DNA of 6,794 nt, taken from Candidatus Heimdallarchaeota archaeon AB_125 (GTDB taxonomy: Archaea; Asgardarchaeota; Heimdallarchaeia; Heimdallarchaeales; Heimdallarchaeaceae). The stretch spans positions 1-6,794 of the forward strand of contig MEHH01000153.1 of NCBI GenBank assembly GCA_001940755.1, given 5' to 3'. The position numbers were made by a program, and so were the translations under genes. The notes below the pieces were generated by a model. It saw nothing but the letters and a program-made list of their open reading frames with translations. It had not been told where the DNA came from and did not search any database. Shown one piece after another: positions 1 through 5,352 of this stretch (within the stretch, counting starts at the first letter, position 1; each line of letters begins with the position of its first letter).

Positions 1-1
1 T

Positions 2-367
2 GTCTATAGAGATATTGCAATCCCTAAGAACGCTCTTAACCTTTTGAAAATGTATCTCAATACTAAAAAACGAAAGAAAGGAGATGTTTTTCCATTTGGG
101 TATAAGACTGCAAATCGTAAGCTCATGTATTGGATCAAGAAAGCAGAGATCCTGAAATTTAAAAATGGAGTTCCTGTAAATTTCACCTGGCACAAGCTAA
201 GACATACTTTTGTGAGATTATCGGCTCAAGCTCATAGAGATCCTCAAGCTGTAGCTCAACAAACAGGAGACAAACTCACGACTGTCTTAAAGATCTATGG
301 CACATGGGAAATTTCAGCCATGTCTAAGCATTTTGATGAGAAACCACTATTAAAAGGAGAATCTTAA
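2..367 (+). CDS. Tyrosine recombinase, C-terminal catalytic part (5' end outside window)
   Basis: The reading frame is open from the left edge, so the N-terminus lies outside the window; the first ATG at 44 is internal. The visible 121 residues fit the end of a tyrosine recombinase (phage integrase/Xer family), which cuts and rejoins DNA at specific sites. Early residues VYRDIAIPK resemble the strand around the catalytic lysine loop. HKLRHTF supplies the HxxR motif (His codon 191-193, Arg codon 200-202). The likely nucleophile is the Tyr of KIYG (codon 296-298). Spacings match Xer proteins: 23 residues from Arg to the third catalytic position and 9 more to Tyr. The third position, normally the His of LGH, is Asp here (QQTGD, codon 269-271). 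This could reduce or change activity. The next gene starts 5 bp after the stop, suggesting co-transcription. Confidence 0.85.
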   Translation, partial: VYRDIAIPKNALNLLKMYLNTKKRKKGDVFPFGYKTANRKLMYWIKKAEILKFKNGVPVNFTWHKLRHTFVRLSAQAHRDPQAVAQQTGDKLTTVLKIYGTWEISAMSKHFDEKPLLKGES

Positions 368-371
368 CGAA

Positions 372-662
372 ATGTTGCATACTCACACTATCTGGAAAAT
401 AATGCGAAAATACACAAATCGCCAGATTCAAGAAGATAGTGTGAAAGAGACCTCCCAATTTTTAGAATCAATAATTGAAAATCTAGTTGAAAAAAGCGAG
501 GAGCTCTTAGAATTCAATGGCACTAGAAATCAAAGAATAACAAAGGATTGTGTCAAAGCAGTTATAAAATCAGAATACAATGCACTTTTACCCGAAAGGG
601 TAGGAGATGATATAGAAAGAAAAAAAGACGATTTATTGCAATCGCCAAATGAGGTAGTATGA
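372..662 (+). CDS. Small histone-fold-like protein between two recombinases
   Basis: This 96-residue protein aligns without gaps to archaeal histones (HMf type, from memory) through helix 1, loop 1 and helix 2. Helix 1 is about residues 7-13 (IWKIMRK), loop 1 is 14-20, and the long helix 2 is 21-49 (EDSVKETSQFLESIIENLVE onward), ending in the loop-2 Gly50. Loop 2 is about two to three residues longer than in HMf. Helix 3 follows at about 58-68 (KDCVKAVIKSE), preceded by RIT. A charged tail of about 27 residues follows. I keep the ATG at 372 because the alternative ATG at 402 would delete most of helix 1. GGAG at 356-359 is 12 nt upstream, a long spacing. The stop overlaps the next start as ATGA. 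It may be a DNA-binding architectural or regulatory partner of the recombinases. A simple helical protein unrelated to histones is the alternative. Confidence 0.62.
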   Translation: MLHTHTIWKIMRKYTNRQIQEDSVKETSQFLESIIENLVEKSEELLEFNGTRNQRITKDCVKAVIKSEYNALLPERVGDDIERKKDDLLQSPNEVV

Positions 663-1663
663 TGAACGAAGATATACTTAGAAAATATAAAAGTTATCTT
701 CGTCAAGAACATGGAAAGGAAAACACAATCAAAGCATACTATGACGGAATAAAACATTATAGTAAATACGTCAAGAAACCATTAAATGAGACGACAATCA
801 AAGACTTAAGGAAATGGAAAGAACGCATAGTTAAAACATATGAGCAAAACACAGTAAGAATATGGTTATTTGGTGTCACCAAATTCTATAAATGGATCGG
901 GAAAAAAAGAATTAAAGTATCAATACCCGCGCAAGTAAGAGCCTACAGAAAACCTTTTTCAGTCGAAGAAAAAAACAGATTTCTTGAAACAGCAAAAGAA
1001 GATCCGTTAGATAACTTGGTGGCTCTGGGACTCTATGACGAAATACTCAGGCCAAGCGAACTGATAAGCATACGTTTATCTGATATTGACTTTGACAACC
1101 ACATGCTGTATCTCAGGGATTCAAAAATTGGAAATACAAGCGTTCCTATGAGCCCTCGTTTTGAACAGGCAGTCATCGACTATCTGAAAGTCAGAGATAA
1201 ACCTAAAGACAAATTCAAAGATTATCTGATAATAAATACAATGGGGAAAAACAAGGGAGGAAAAATACTCAGTACAAGCATCATTCGAAGGGTTACGAAG
1301 AGAACTGCATTGAGAACGGGGATAAATAGAACCGTGACACCATATAAAACGATAAAACCAAGTGCAATAACACTCAGATTGAATGACAAGGTTAACCCAA
1401 GGACGGTACAGAGAATAGCAAGACATAGGGATATCAAGACGACATTAATCTATGATCACAGTGACGATAAGGACGCACTTGAATATCTAAGAACTCAAGA
1501 ACACCAATTCAATGATTACAGTAAACTACCAAACAAAGCAAAAGCACAAATTCTACTGGAGAAACTATTCAATGGGGAAATAGATAATTCCACATTCAAT
1601 GCAGGGATCGAACTCTTAAGACAAGATAATAACCATGATGGGGTGCTTGACGGCTATGCTTAA
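659..1663 (+). CDS. Tyrosine recombinase with atypical KxxK motif, full length
   Basis: This 334-residue protein has the two-domain layout of tyrosine recombinases. Residues 1-95 form a SAM-like core-binding domain (YKSYLRQEHGKENTIKAYYD resembles Xer N-termini), and about 100-275 form the catalytic domain. Visible positions: Arg131 (ILRPSEL), Lys156 (DSKIG), His256 (ARHRDIKTT) and Tyr265 (LIYDH). Spacings match XerD, but the HxxR motif is replaced by Lys230-x-x-Lys233 (KTIK). Lys at the first position is also known from SSV-type archaeal integrases; Lys instead of the second Arg is unusual. Residues 295-334 (about ILLEKLFNGEIDNSTFNAGI) resemble a short SHOCT-like helical hairpin. It starts inside the stop of the upstream gene, so translation is probably coupled. 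Isoleucine codons are 16 ATA, 8 ATC and 5 ATT by hand count, unlike the flavoprotein gene at 4389. It is likely part of an integrated element. Confidence 0.88.
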   Translation: MMNEDILRKYKSYLRQEHGKENTIKAYYDGIKHYSKYVKKPLNETTIKDLRKWKERIVKTYEQNTVRIWLFGVTKFYKWIGKKRIKVSIPAQVRAYRKPFSVEEKNRFLETAKEDPLDNLVALGLYDEILRPSELISIRLSDIDFDNHMLYLRDSKIGNTSVPMSPRFEQAVIDYLKVRDKPKDKFKDYLIINTMGKNKGGKILSTSIIRRVTKRTALRTGINRTVTPYKTIKPSAITLRLNDKVNPRTVQRIARHRDIKTTLIYDHSDDKDALEYLRTQEHQFNDYSKLPNKAKAQILLEKLFNGEIDNSTFNAGIELLRQDNNHDGVLDGYA

Positions 1664-1680
1664 GATAAACGCCTTATCTT
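1662..1680 (+). repeat. Inverted repeat overlapping recombinase stop codon
   Basis: AAGATAA (1662-1668) and TTATCTT (1674-1680) form a perfect 7-bp stem with a 5-nt loop. The left arm begins on the last two bases of the TAA stop codon. No T-run follows directly, so it is not a classic terminator. It could protect the mRNA 3' end or be a recombinase binding site. AGATAAAC recurs shortly after, at about 1682. A 7-bp stem of this size can occur by chance. Confidence 0.4.
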
Positions 1681-1758
1681 CAGATAAACTTCCGGGATTT
1701 TTCGGCAAATGTTTATTTGTAGATATTGTTTCTCCCATGTTTTTGGCGAAAATACACC

Positions 1759-1783
1759 CTTCTTTTTCTTTTTTTAATTTTTC
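1759..1783 (+). terminator. T-rich tract, candidate terminator of the recombinase operon
   Basis: A pyrimidine tract with several T-runs (CTTCTTTTTCTTTTTTTAA, then TTTTTC) lies about 100 bp after the recombinase stop. Archaeal RNA polymerase can terminate on such T-tracts without a hairpin. Its last part overlaps the presumed promoter of the next gene, so the two functions may be merged. The tract after 5885 looks similar. Confidence 0.45.
1771..1782 (+). promoter_or_regulatory. Candidate TATA box of the flavodoxin-like gene
   Basis: TTTTTAATTTTT lies about 48 bp before the ATG at 1823, the same distance as the clearer TATA boxes of the other genes here. It would place the transcript start near 1803 with a leader of about 20 nt. 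It sits in a T-rich tract, so it is less distinct. A second candidate, TTTATTT at 1712-1718, would give a leader of about 80 nt. Confidence 0.35.
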
Positions 1784-1786
1784 AGT

Positions 1787-1811
1787 CTCACAATATCATT
1801 TTTTGTGTGAG
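1787..1811 (+). promoter_or_regulatory. Inverted repeat near expected transcript start, possible operator
   Basis: CTCACA (1787-1792) and TGTGAG (1806-1811) form perfect 6-bp arms separated by 13 nt, directly between the presumed TATA box and the ATG at 1823. The position suits a repressor site. The GAGG of the right arm (1809-1812) is also the only Shine-Dalgarno-like stretch before the start, so an RNA hairpin could mask it. The short arms make chance a real possibility. Confidence 0.3.
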
Positions 1812-1822
1812 GAAGAATATAT

Positions 1823-2593
1823 ATGAGTGAGGAAAAGAAAGATATCAAAATCGAGGAGAAAAAGGCTGATGAAAAAGTGAAATTTAGTCTCAAAATCGAA
1901 GTATTTGATCAAACAGAGGTTATTCCTTTTGAAACAACAAGAAGAGGACTTGAAGAATTTAAACGTCTTCTAGATCCAAATAAGGACGGAAGAGAGGCAG
2001 TTTTACTCGAAGAATTAATTGAAGAGATGTTATCATCAATAAACAAAAGCGAAATTATTCTTCTTTCAACACCACTGTATATTGATTGTGCTCCAGCTAA
2101 TACTATCAGATTAATGGATATAATTTCTGAAGCTGTCAAAAATGGAAAAGTCACAGAGAAGAAAAGATATCTTCTAGCAATAGCTTGTGCTGGATTTCTA
2201 GAATATTATCATAATCTATTAGCTCTAAAAATGTATGAGCAATTTGCAAAACTCAATGGGTTCATTTGGGCAGGGGGATTACCAATAGGTGCAGCTGGAA
2301 CATATACCTTGTATGGTGTCACAGGTTTAATTGAGAAGATTGCTCCTTTGCCTGAAGAAGATATTAGACACAAAATCTATGCTGAACCTGCTAAAATCCT
2401 TGTTGAAGTAATCAATGCTGCTGCAGAAAATATATCTTCTGGAAAAACGATTCCTAAGGAAGAATTGAAGAAATTAGAAGTTCTTTCAATGCCTTTAGAG
2501 ATGTATATAAATGGCGGAAACCAAAATTGGATAGATTGGGCTAAAAGAATTGAAACTGAAGATAAGCTAAGAGATAAACCATATGAGAAATAA
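1823..2593 (+). CDS. Flavodoxin-fold protein lacking the FMN phosphate loop
   Basis: This 256-residue protein resembles the second half of NAD(P)H-dependent FMN reductases/flavodoxin-family proteins. LLEELIEEML (61-70) then SEIILLSTPLYIDCAPAN (76-93) matches the strand and flavin-loop region that reads DDMEELLTKL...ILVIATPTY in the gene at 4389. Residues 116-160 (YLLAIACAGF, then NGFIWAGGLPIGAAGT) match the next strand and glycine-rich loop of this family. The usual N-terminal phosphate loop (GSPRxxxGNT) and the CxxCxxCW cluster are missing. In their place is a charged, Lys/Glu-rich stretch (1-25) and a short unrecognised segment. FMN binding is therefore doubtful, and a role as partner or regulator is possible. 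The C-terminus contains GNQNWIDWAKR and ends DKLRDKPYEK, which recurs as a relic behind the beta-helix gene. No neighbour overlaps it. Confidence 0.7.
   Translation: MSEEKKDIKIEEKKADEKVKFSLKIEVFDQTEVIPFETTRRGLEEFKRLLDPNKDGREAVLLEELIEEMLSSINKSEIILLSTPLYIDCAPANTIRLMDIISEAVKNGKVTEKKRYLLAIACAGFLEYYHNLLALKMYEQFAKLNGFIWAGGLPIGAAGTYTLYGVTGLIEKIAPLPEEDIRHKIYAEPAKILVEVINAAAENISSGKTIPKEELKKLEVLSMPLEMYINGGNQNWIDWAKRIETEDKLRDKPYEK
2561..2592 (+). repeat. Copy A of a 32-bp repeat (3' end of flavodoxin-like gene)
   Basis: This stretch, coding DKLRDKPYEK plus two bases of the stop codon, matches 4275-4306 at 29 of 32 bases. Here it is in frame as the end of the 1823 gene. At the second site it is out of frame, just after the beta-helix gene. 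It is direct evidence of DNA duplication between the two loci. Confidence 0.85.
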
Positions 2594-2669
2594 ATCTAGC
2601 AGAAAAATTGAGAATGAAAAATGTTAATTTGTGAGTAAATGATAATCCATTTTATGCTATCTAGGAATG

Positions 2670-2676
2670 TTTATTA
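2670..2676 (+). promoter_or_regulatory. TATA box of the small membrane protein gene
   Basis: TTTATTA lies 52 bp before the ATG at 2722. A start of transcription about 25 bp downstream would give a leader of roughly 20 nt. No convincing Shine-Dalgarno sequence is visible before the ATG. Confidence 0.45.
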
Positions 2677-2721
2677 GATTCAATGTCTTAGTACAACTAA
2701 TTCACCAAAAGTTGATCAAAA

Positions 2722-2982
2722 ATGAGAATTCCATTTAAAACTCCAGTTGCTTTAGCAATCACTTTTTCATTTAGCTTGGCCTTAACCATAGTTTCAGGTA
2801 TTTTGATACACTTAAGTTATAATGGGGTTATTTGTGATGATTCCTTGATTTGTTTGGGATTATACATAACATTCATTATTTTCACTGTATTCTTTTCTAC
2901 TACTTCACTTGCATTATTACTCGGATTGATAATTAATTTACGAGTATCATCCAAAGCAAAAAAAGAGCAAACAAACCAATAA
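2722..2982 (+). CDS. Small two-helix membrane protein of unknown function
   Basis: This 86-residue protein is dominated by two hydrophobic stretches, about residues 8-31 (VALAITFSFSLALTIVSGIL) and 43-73 (LICLGLYITFIIFTVFFSTT onward). A short loop between them holds two cysteines (C38 and C44, around CDDSLIC). The C-terminus is positively charged (KAKKEQTNQ), which predicts it faces the cytoplasm, with both ends inside and the cysteine loop outside. I do not recognise a family. The gene has its own TATA-like box and lies between the flavodoxin-like and beta-helix genes without overlap. Its hydrophobic pattern and promoter support a real gene, though its length is modest. Confidence 0.6.
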   Translation: MRIPFKTPVALAITFSFSLALTIVSGILIHLSYNGVICDDSLICLGLYITFIIFTVFFSTTSLALLLGLIINLRVSSKAKKEQTNQ

Positions 2983-3036
2983 ACTATACTATTTGTGATT
3001 TAGGATTAAGTATTGCTGCTAGTGTAATTGATCCCT

Positions 3037-3061
3037 GCATTATGGTTACCTTCTCGTTAGT
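3037..3061 (+). repeat. 25-bp intergenic direct repeat, copy 1
   Basis: The segment beginning GCATTATGGTTACC and ending GTTAGT matches 5111-5135 at 23 of 25 bases. Both copies lie shortly downstream of a gene end (about 55 bp here). It has no obvious dyad and no coding frame of its own. It may be a duplicated gene 3' flank or a small dispersed repeat. The rest of the spacer 2983-3165 contains only the promoter of the next gene as far as I can see. Confidence 0.6.
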
Positions 3062-3110
3062 AAAAATCTAGAATTTGTGTTTGAAACAAAAACACTTCAT
3101 TCCATTTTTT

Positions 3111-3126
3111 GGAAAGCTTTATTTAT
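3111..3126 (+). promoter_or_regulatory. BRE and TATA box of the beta-helix gene
   Basis: GGAAAGC (3111-3117) followed by TTTATTTAT (3118-3126) looks like a purine-rich TFB-recognition element plus an archaeal TATA box. It lies 48 bp before the ATG at 3166, predicting transcription from about 3148 and a leader of about 18 nt. This is one of the clearest promoters in the window. Confidence 0.6.
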
Positions 3127-3165
3127 TTTGTATACTAACGTGTTTGGTCATATTCTGTGATAAAT

Positions 3166-4266
3166 ATGAAATACAAATCTGGGAGTTATTTTGTTGTACT
3201 AATAATTATCTCTCTCTTAATTCCTTCTACAATAATATCTCTAAATCTCAGTTCTAGTGCTAGTCAACTCAATAAGAAGGATTACCAAATTTTAGCTCTA
3301 ACACCTCCTATCTCTATTCAAAATGATCACGATTTCATAACCTATGATTTTCCAGGAACAGGAGATCCGGAAGATCCATACTTAATAGAGAACTTACATA
3401 TTAGTGATCCTATTACAAAATATGGTATCTATATCGGTAATACAACTAAATCTTTTGTTATCAGAAATTGTTACATTCGAGTTGATGGATATGGAATATA
3501 TCTTAACTCTGTAGAAAATGGAAGTGCATCAATAGTTCACAACAACTGTCAAGGTCATACTTATCAAGGTATTGCTTTATTTGACTCAAATCAATGTATT
3601 GTTCAAAATAATACCTGTTCTAACAATTATAATAATGGTATCTATCTTTCTAATTCTAGTAATTGTTCTGTCAAATTCAATGCATGTAATAATAACTTCA
3701 GATCTGGAGTATTACTCCATTCTTCGAGTAATAATATTATTCATACTAATACATTTATCGAAAATCGGTTGCATGGTTTACAATTATCTCTTCAAAGCCA
3801 GAATAATTTAATTCATCATTGTACTTTTATCGACAACAATCAAAATGGAGATTCTCAAGCACTTGACAATTCATACAATAACAAATGGTATGACCCCTTT
3901 ACTAATGAAGGAAATTTCTGGAGTGATCTTGGAAATAGAAAACAATACCCAATTGAAGGTCTTTCTCAATCATTTGATATTTATCCTCTGAATCTTAAGT
4001 TTAGATTTACAAATCCAGTTGCTTATTATTTACTGGTAATTCTATTACCTATAGCTGTTGTTGTTACTGCAGTTCTTGCTTTTATATTAGGCAAAAAAAT
4101 CTTTCCAGTTTTAAGAAAAATTCTTAGATCATTCATTCACAGAAGAAGAGCTAAAAGAAAACAATTAGATCCTCAAGCAATTTATCAACCATTGATGGAC
4201 AGAGAAGAATATCTGAAAAGAAGTAATGAAAATTATATAAAAAGGAAAGCTGAACAAAAGAAGTAG
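3166..4266 (+). CDS. Exported, membrane-anchored NosD-like beta-helix protein with a flavoprotein-like tail
   Basis: This 366-residue protein begins with a signal peptide (VVLIIISLLIPSTIISL, about 10-26). DFPGTGDPEDPYLIENLHI (61-79) is the usual entry to archaeal NosD-type right-handed beta-helices. About six rungs follow (roughly 85-230), rich in Asn, Gly and Ser (NNGIYLSNSSN, RSGVLLHSSSNN), then a capping NKWYDPFTNEGNFWSDLG (239-256). A membrane helix (about 286-309) and a basic stretch (HRRRAKRK) predict a surface domain with a cytoplasmic tail. The tail (341-366, QPLMDREEYL...KRKAEQKK) matches the end of the flavoprotein at 4389 in 15 of 26 residues and is foreign to this fold. I prefer ATG 3166 to GTG 3157 because it gives a cleaner signal peptide and leader. 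The substrate is unknown; carbohydrate binding or cleavage is typical of the fold. Confidence 0.82.
   Translation: MKYKSGSYFVVLIIISLLIPSTIISLNLSSSASQLNKKDYQILALTPPISIQNDHDFITYDFPGTGDPEDPYLIENLHISDPITKYGIYIGNTTKSFVIRNCYIRVDGYGIYLNSVENGSASIVHNNCQGHTYQGIALFDSNQCIVQNNTCSNNYNNGIYLSNSSNCSVKFNACNNNFRSGVLLHSSSNNIIHTNTFIENRLHGLQLSLQSQNNLIHHCTFIDNNQNGDSQALDNSYNNKWYDPFTNEGNFWSDLGNRKQYPIEGLSQSFDIYPLNLKFRFTNPVAYYLLVILLPIAVVVTAVLAFILGKKIFPVLRKILRSFIHRRRAKRKQLDPQAIYQPLMDREEYLKRSNENYIKRKAEQKK
4231..4265 (+). repeat. Tail repeat shared with flavoprotein gene, copy in beta-helix gene
   Basis: These 35 bp match 5067-5101 at 30 of 35 bases, in the same reading frame and ending at the same stop position. They encode the NYIKRKAEQKK end of the beta-helix protein and the NYLKRKTEQNK end of the flavoprotein. 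Confidence 0.8.
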
Positions 4267-4307
4267 ACACTGTTGATAAGTTAAGAGATAAACCTTATGA
4301 GAAATGA
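4263..4307 (+). pseudogene. Out-of-frame relic of a flavodoxin-family gene 3' end
   Basis: Overlapping and following the TAG of the beta-helix gene, the frame starting at 4263 reads VDTVDKLRDKPYEK and then stops at TGA (4305-4307). The last ten residues are identical to the C-terminus of the protein at 1823-2593, and the DNA matches at 29 of 32 bases (2561-2592 versus 4275-4306). It has no start codon of its own and is too short to be a gene. The best reading is the residue of a flavodoxin-family gene whose upstream part was replaced by the beta-helix gene, followed by a frameshift or new stop. Confidence 0.75.
4275..4306 (+). repeat. Copy B of the 32-bp repeat (behind beta-helix gene)
   Basis: This is the second copy of 2561-2592, with three mismatches in 32 bases. 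It lies 9 bp after the beta-helix stop and is not translated in that gene's frame. Confidence 0.85.
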
Positions 4308-4342
4308 TTTCATAACCAATCATAACAATTTTCCTAGGATAA

Positions 4343-4350
4343 TTTTATAT
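4343..4350 (+). promoter_or_regulatory. TATA box of the iron-sulfur flavoprotein gene
   Basis: TTTTATAT lies 46 bp before the TTG start at 4389. Transcription from about 4372 would give a leader of about 17 nt that contains the ribosome binding site. Confidence 0.55.
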
Positions 4351-4376
4351 TGCTGATTTGATTATTCTACTAATAT

Positions 4377-4383
4377 AAGGTGG
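4377..4383 (+). promoter_or_regulatory. Ribosome binding site that decides a TTG start
   Basis: AAGGTGG is a strong Shine-Dalgarno sequence 5 nt before TTG 4389-4391. An in-frame GTG at 4380 lies inside this sequence and cannot use it. The TTG start gives MTKVTVIIGSP, the normal N-terminus for this family. Confidence 0.7.
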
Positions 4384-4388
4384 TATTA

Positions 4389-5102
4389 TTGACTAAAGTT
4401 ACTGTAATCATTGGAAGTCCTAAAATGGAGAAGGGCAACACTAGTTTTGTTTTAGCACCATTTATTAAAGGAATGGAAGAAGCAGGTGCTTCAGTAGAAT
4501 TAATTTTTGCAAAGAAATTAAAAATCCATCCTTGCATTGGTTGTTTTAAGTGTTGGAGAGAAACAATTGGAGAATGTTTTCAACAAGATGATATGGAAGA
4601 ACTTCTTACTAAACTTAGAGAAACTAATATCCTTGTTATTGCGACACCTACCTATGCTGCTCTTCCTGGTGAATTGCAGAATATTCTAAATAGATTGGTT
4701 CCTTTAGTTGAACCTATACTAGAATTTAGAGACGGGAGAACAAGAGCTAAACCTCATGATGACGTGAAAATTACCAAAATTATTGGTTTCTTTGTTGGAG
4801 CATGGTGGGAATTAGCCAATCTAGATGTAGTCGCTAAAATTGTAGAAGAATTAACTGAACTTTTCTCTTTAGAGTTAACTGATGCAGTTCGTCGACCTCA
4901 TGCAAGCTTACTAAGACGTGAAACTGATTTGAATAAATCTATTCTTCAAAGAATCGAAAAAGTGGGTTATGAATTTATAACAGAAGGAAAAATAGACAAG
5001 AGTGATCTTGAATTCATTAGACAACCTCTGGTGAAACAGGAGGATTATCTGGAACAAGGTAATCAAAATTATCTGAAAAGGAAAACTGAACAAAATAAAT
5101 AA
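4389..5102 (+). CDS. Iron-sulfur flavoprotein-like NAD(P)H-dependent FMN oxidoreductase
   Basis: This 237-residue protein has a complete flavodoxin fold of the NADPH-dependent FMN reductase family, cytoplasmic electron carriers or reductases that bind FMN. The phosphate loop is GSPKMEKGNTS (9-19). CIGCFKCW (49-56) with C63 gives CX2CX2CX7C, which fits the compact 4Fe-4S motif of archaeal iron-sulfur flavoproteins. Then come DDMEELL (67-73) and the flavin loop ILVIATPTYA (81-90), followed by strand IIGFFVGAWWE (131-141). The C-terminus (QPLVKQEDYL...KRKTEQNK) is the family's usual helical tail and resembles the beta-helix protein's tail. TTG 4389 is preferred as start because of its Shine-Dalgarno site. 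The gene has its own promoter. The flavodoxin-like gene at 1823 looks like a degraded relative. Isoleucine codons are mainly ATT (13 of 20 by hand count). The physiological substrate cannot be told. Confidence 0.85.
   Translation: MTKVTVIIGSPKMEKGNTSFVLAPFIKGMEEAGASVELIFAKKLKIHPCIGCFKCWRETIGECFQQDDMEELLTKLRETNILVIATPTYAALPGELQNILNRLVPLVEPILEFRDGRTRAKPHDDVKITKIIGFFVGAWWELANLDVVAKIVEELTELFSLELTDAVRRPHASLLRRETDLNKSILQRIEKVGYEFITEGKIDKSDLEFIRQPLVKQEDYLEQGNQNYLKRKTEQNK
5067..5101 (+). repeat. Tail repeat shared with beta-helix gene, copy in flavoprotein gene
   Basis: This matches 4231-4265 at 30 of 35 bases, in frame. Because the whole protein belongs to the flavodoxin family, this copy is probably in its original setting. 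Confidence 0.8.
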
Positions 5103-5110
5103 TTAACTTT

Positions 5111-5135
5111 GCATTAAGGTTACCTTCTTGTTAGT
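5111..5135 (+). repeat. 25-bp intergenic direct repeat, copy 2
   Basis: This matches 3037-3061 at 23 of 25 bases and starts 8 bp after the flavoprotein stop. A short AATCTA word follows both copies at slightly different distances, so the homology may extend further with small gaps. Confidence 0.6.
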
Positions 5136-5316
5136 GGCTCAATCTAAAAAGAGACCTTGTTGTTCTAACCTGCTTTTTGTTTTACATTGTTTTGCAAAAC
5201 TATCCTCTTAGAAGAAAGAATAAAATACAACTTTACTCTCTCTGCATTACTTAAAGGAGTGGATTAGCGTTACCCAATCTTCTTTTATGCCCCAATATGT
5301 TCTGTCATAGAAAATC

Positions 5317-5323
5317 TTTATTA
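5317..5323 (+). promoter_or_regulatory. TATA box of the secreted beta-rich protein gene
   Basis: TTTATTA, preceded by GAAAATC, lies 80 bp before the ATG at 5397. A start of transcription near 5346 would give a leader of about 50 nt, longer than for the other genes and containing the inverted repeats at 5353-5373. Confidence 0.45.
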
Positions 5324-5352
5324 ACTTGATGTGAATCTGTTTTTGTTCTACT

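Noticed and set aside
1121..1437. Reverse-strand frames opposite the second recombinase
   Set aside because: They are shadows of a well-supported gene, with irregular hydrophobic content and no promoter.
1635..1826. Forward frame of 63 codons across the recombinase-flavodoxin spacer
   Set aside because: It overlaps the end of the recombinase gene, runs through the T-rich tract and promoter, and its protein has no coherent features.
3075..3257. Forward frame of 60 codons before and over the beta-helix start
   Set aside because: It overlaps the promoter and signal-peptide region of the beta-helix gene in another frame and has no promoter or ribosome site of its own.
3572..3811. Hydrophobic forward frame inside the beta-helix gene
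   Set aside because: Its Ile/Leu-rich content comes from reading AT-rich Asn/Ser codons in another frame. The beta-helix frame clearly explains the DNA.
3500..3860. Repetitive AAT-rich stretch considered as a CRISPR-like or tandem DNA repeat
   Set aside because: The periodicity is at protein level (beta-helix rungs of about 22-24 residues). The DNA units are not near-identical and have no spacers.
5189..5200. Perfect 12-bp palindrome GTTTTGCAAAAC in the spacer
   Set aside because: About one or two such palindromes are expected by chance in a sequence this long, and it is not placed at a promoter or start.
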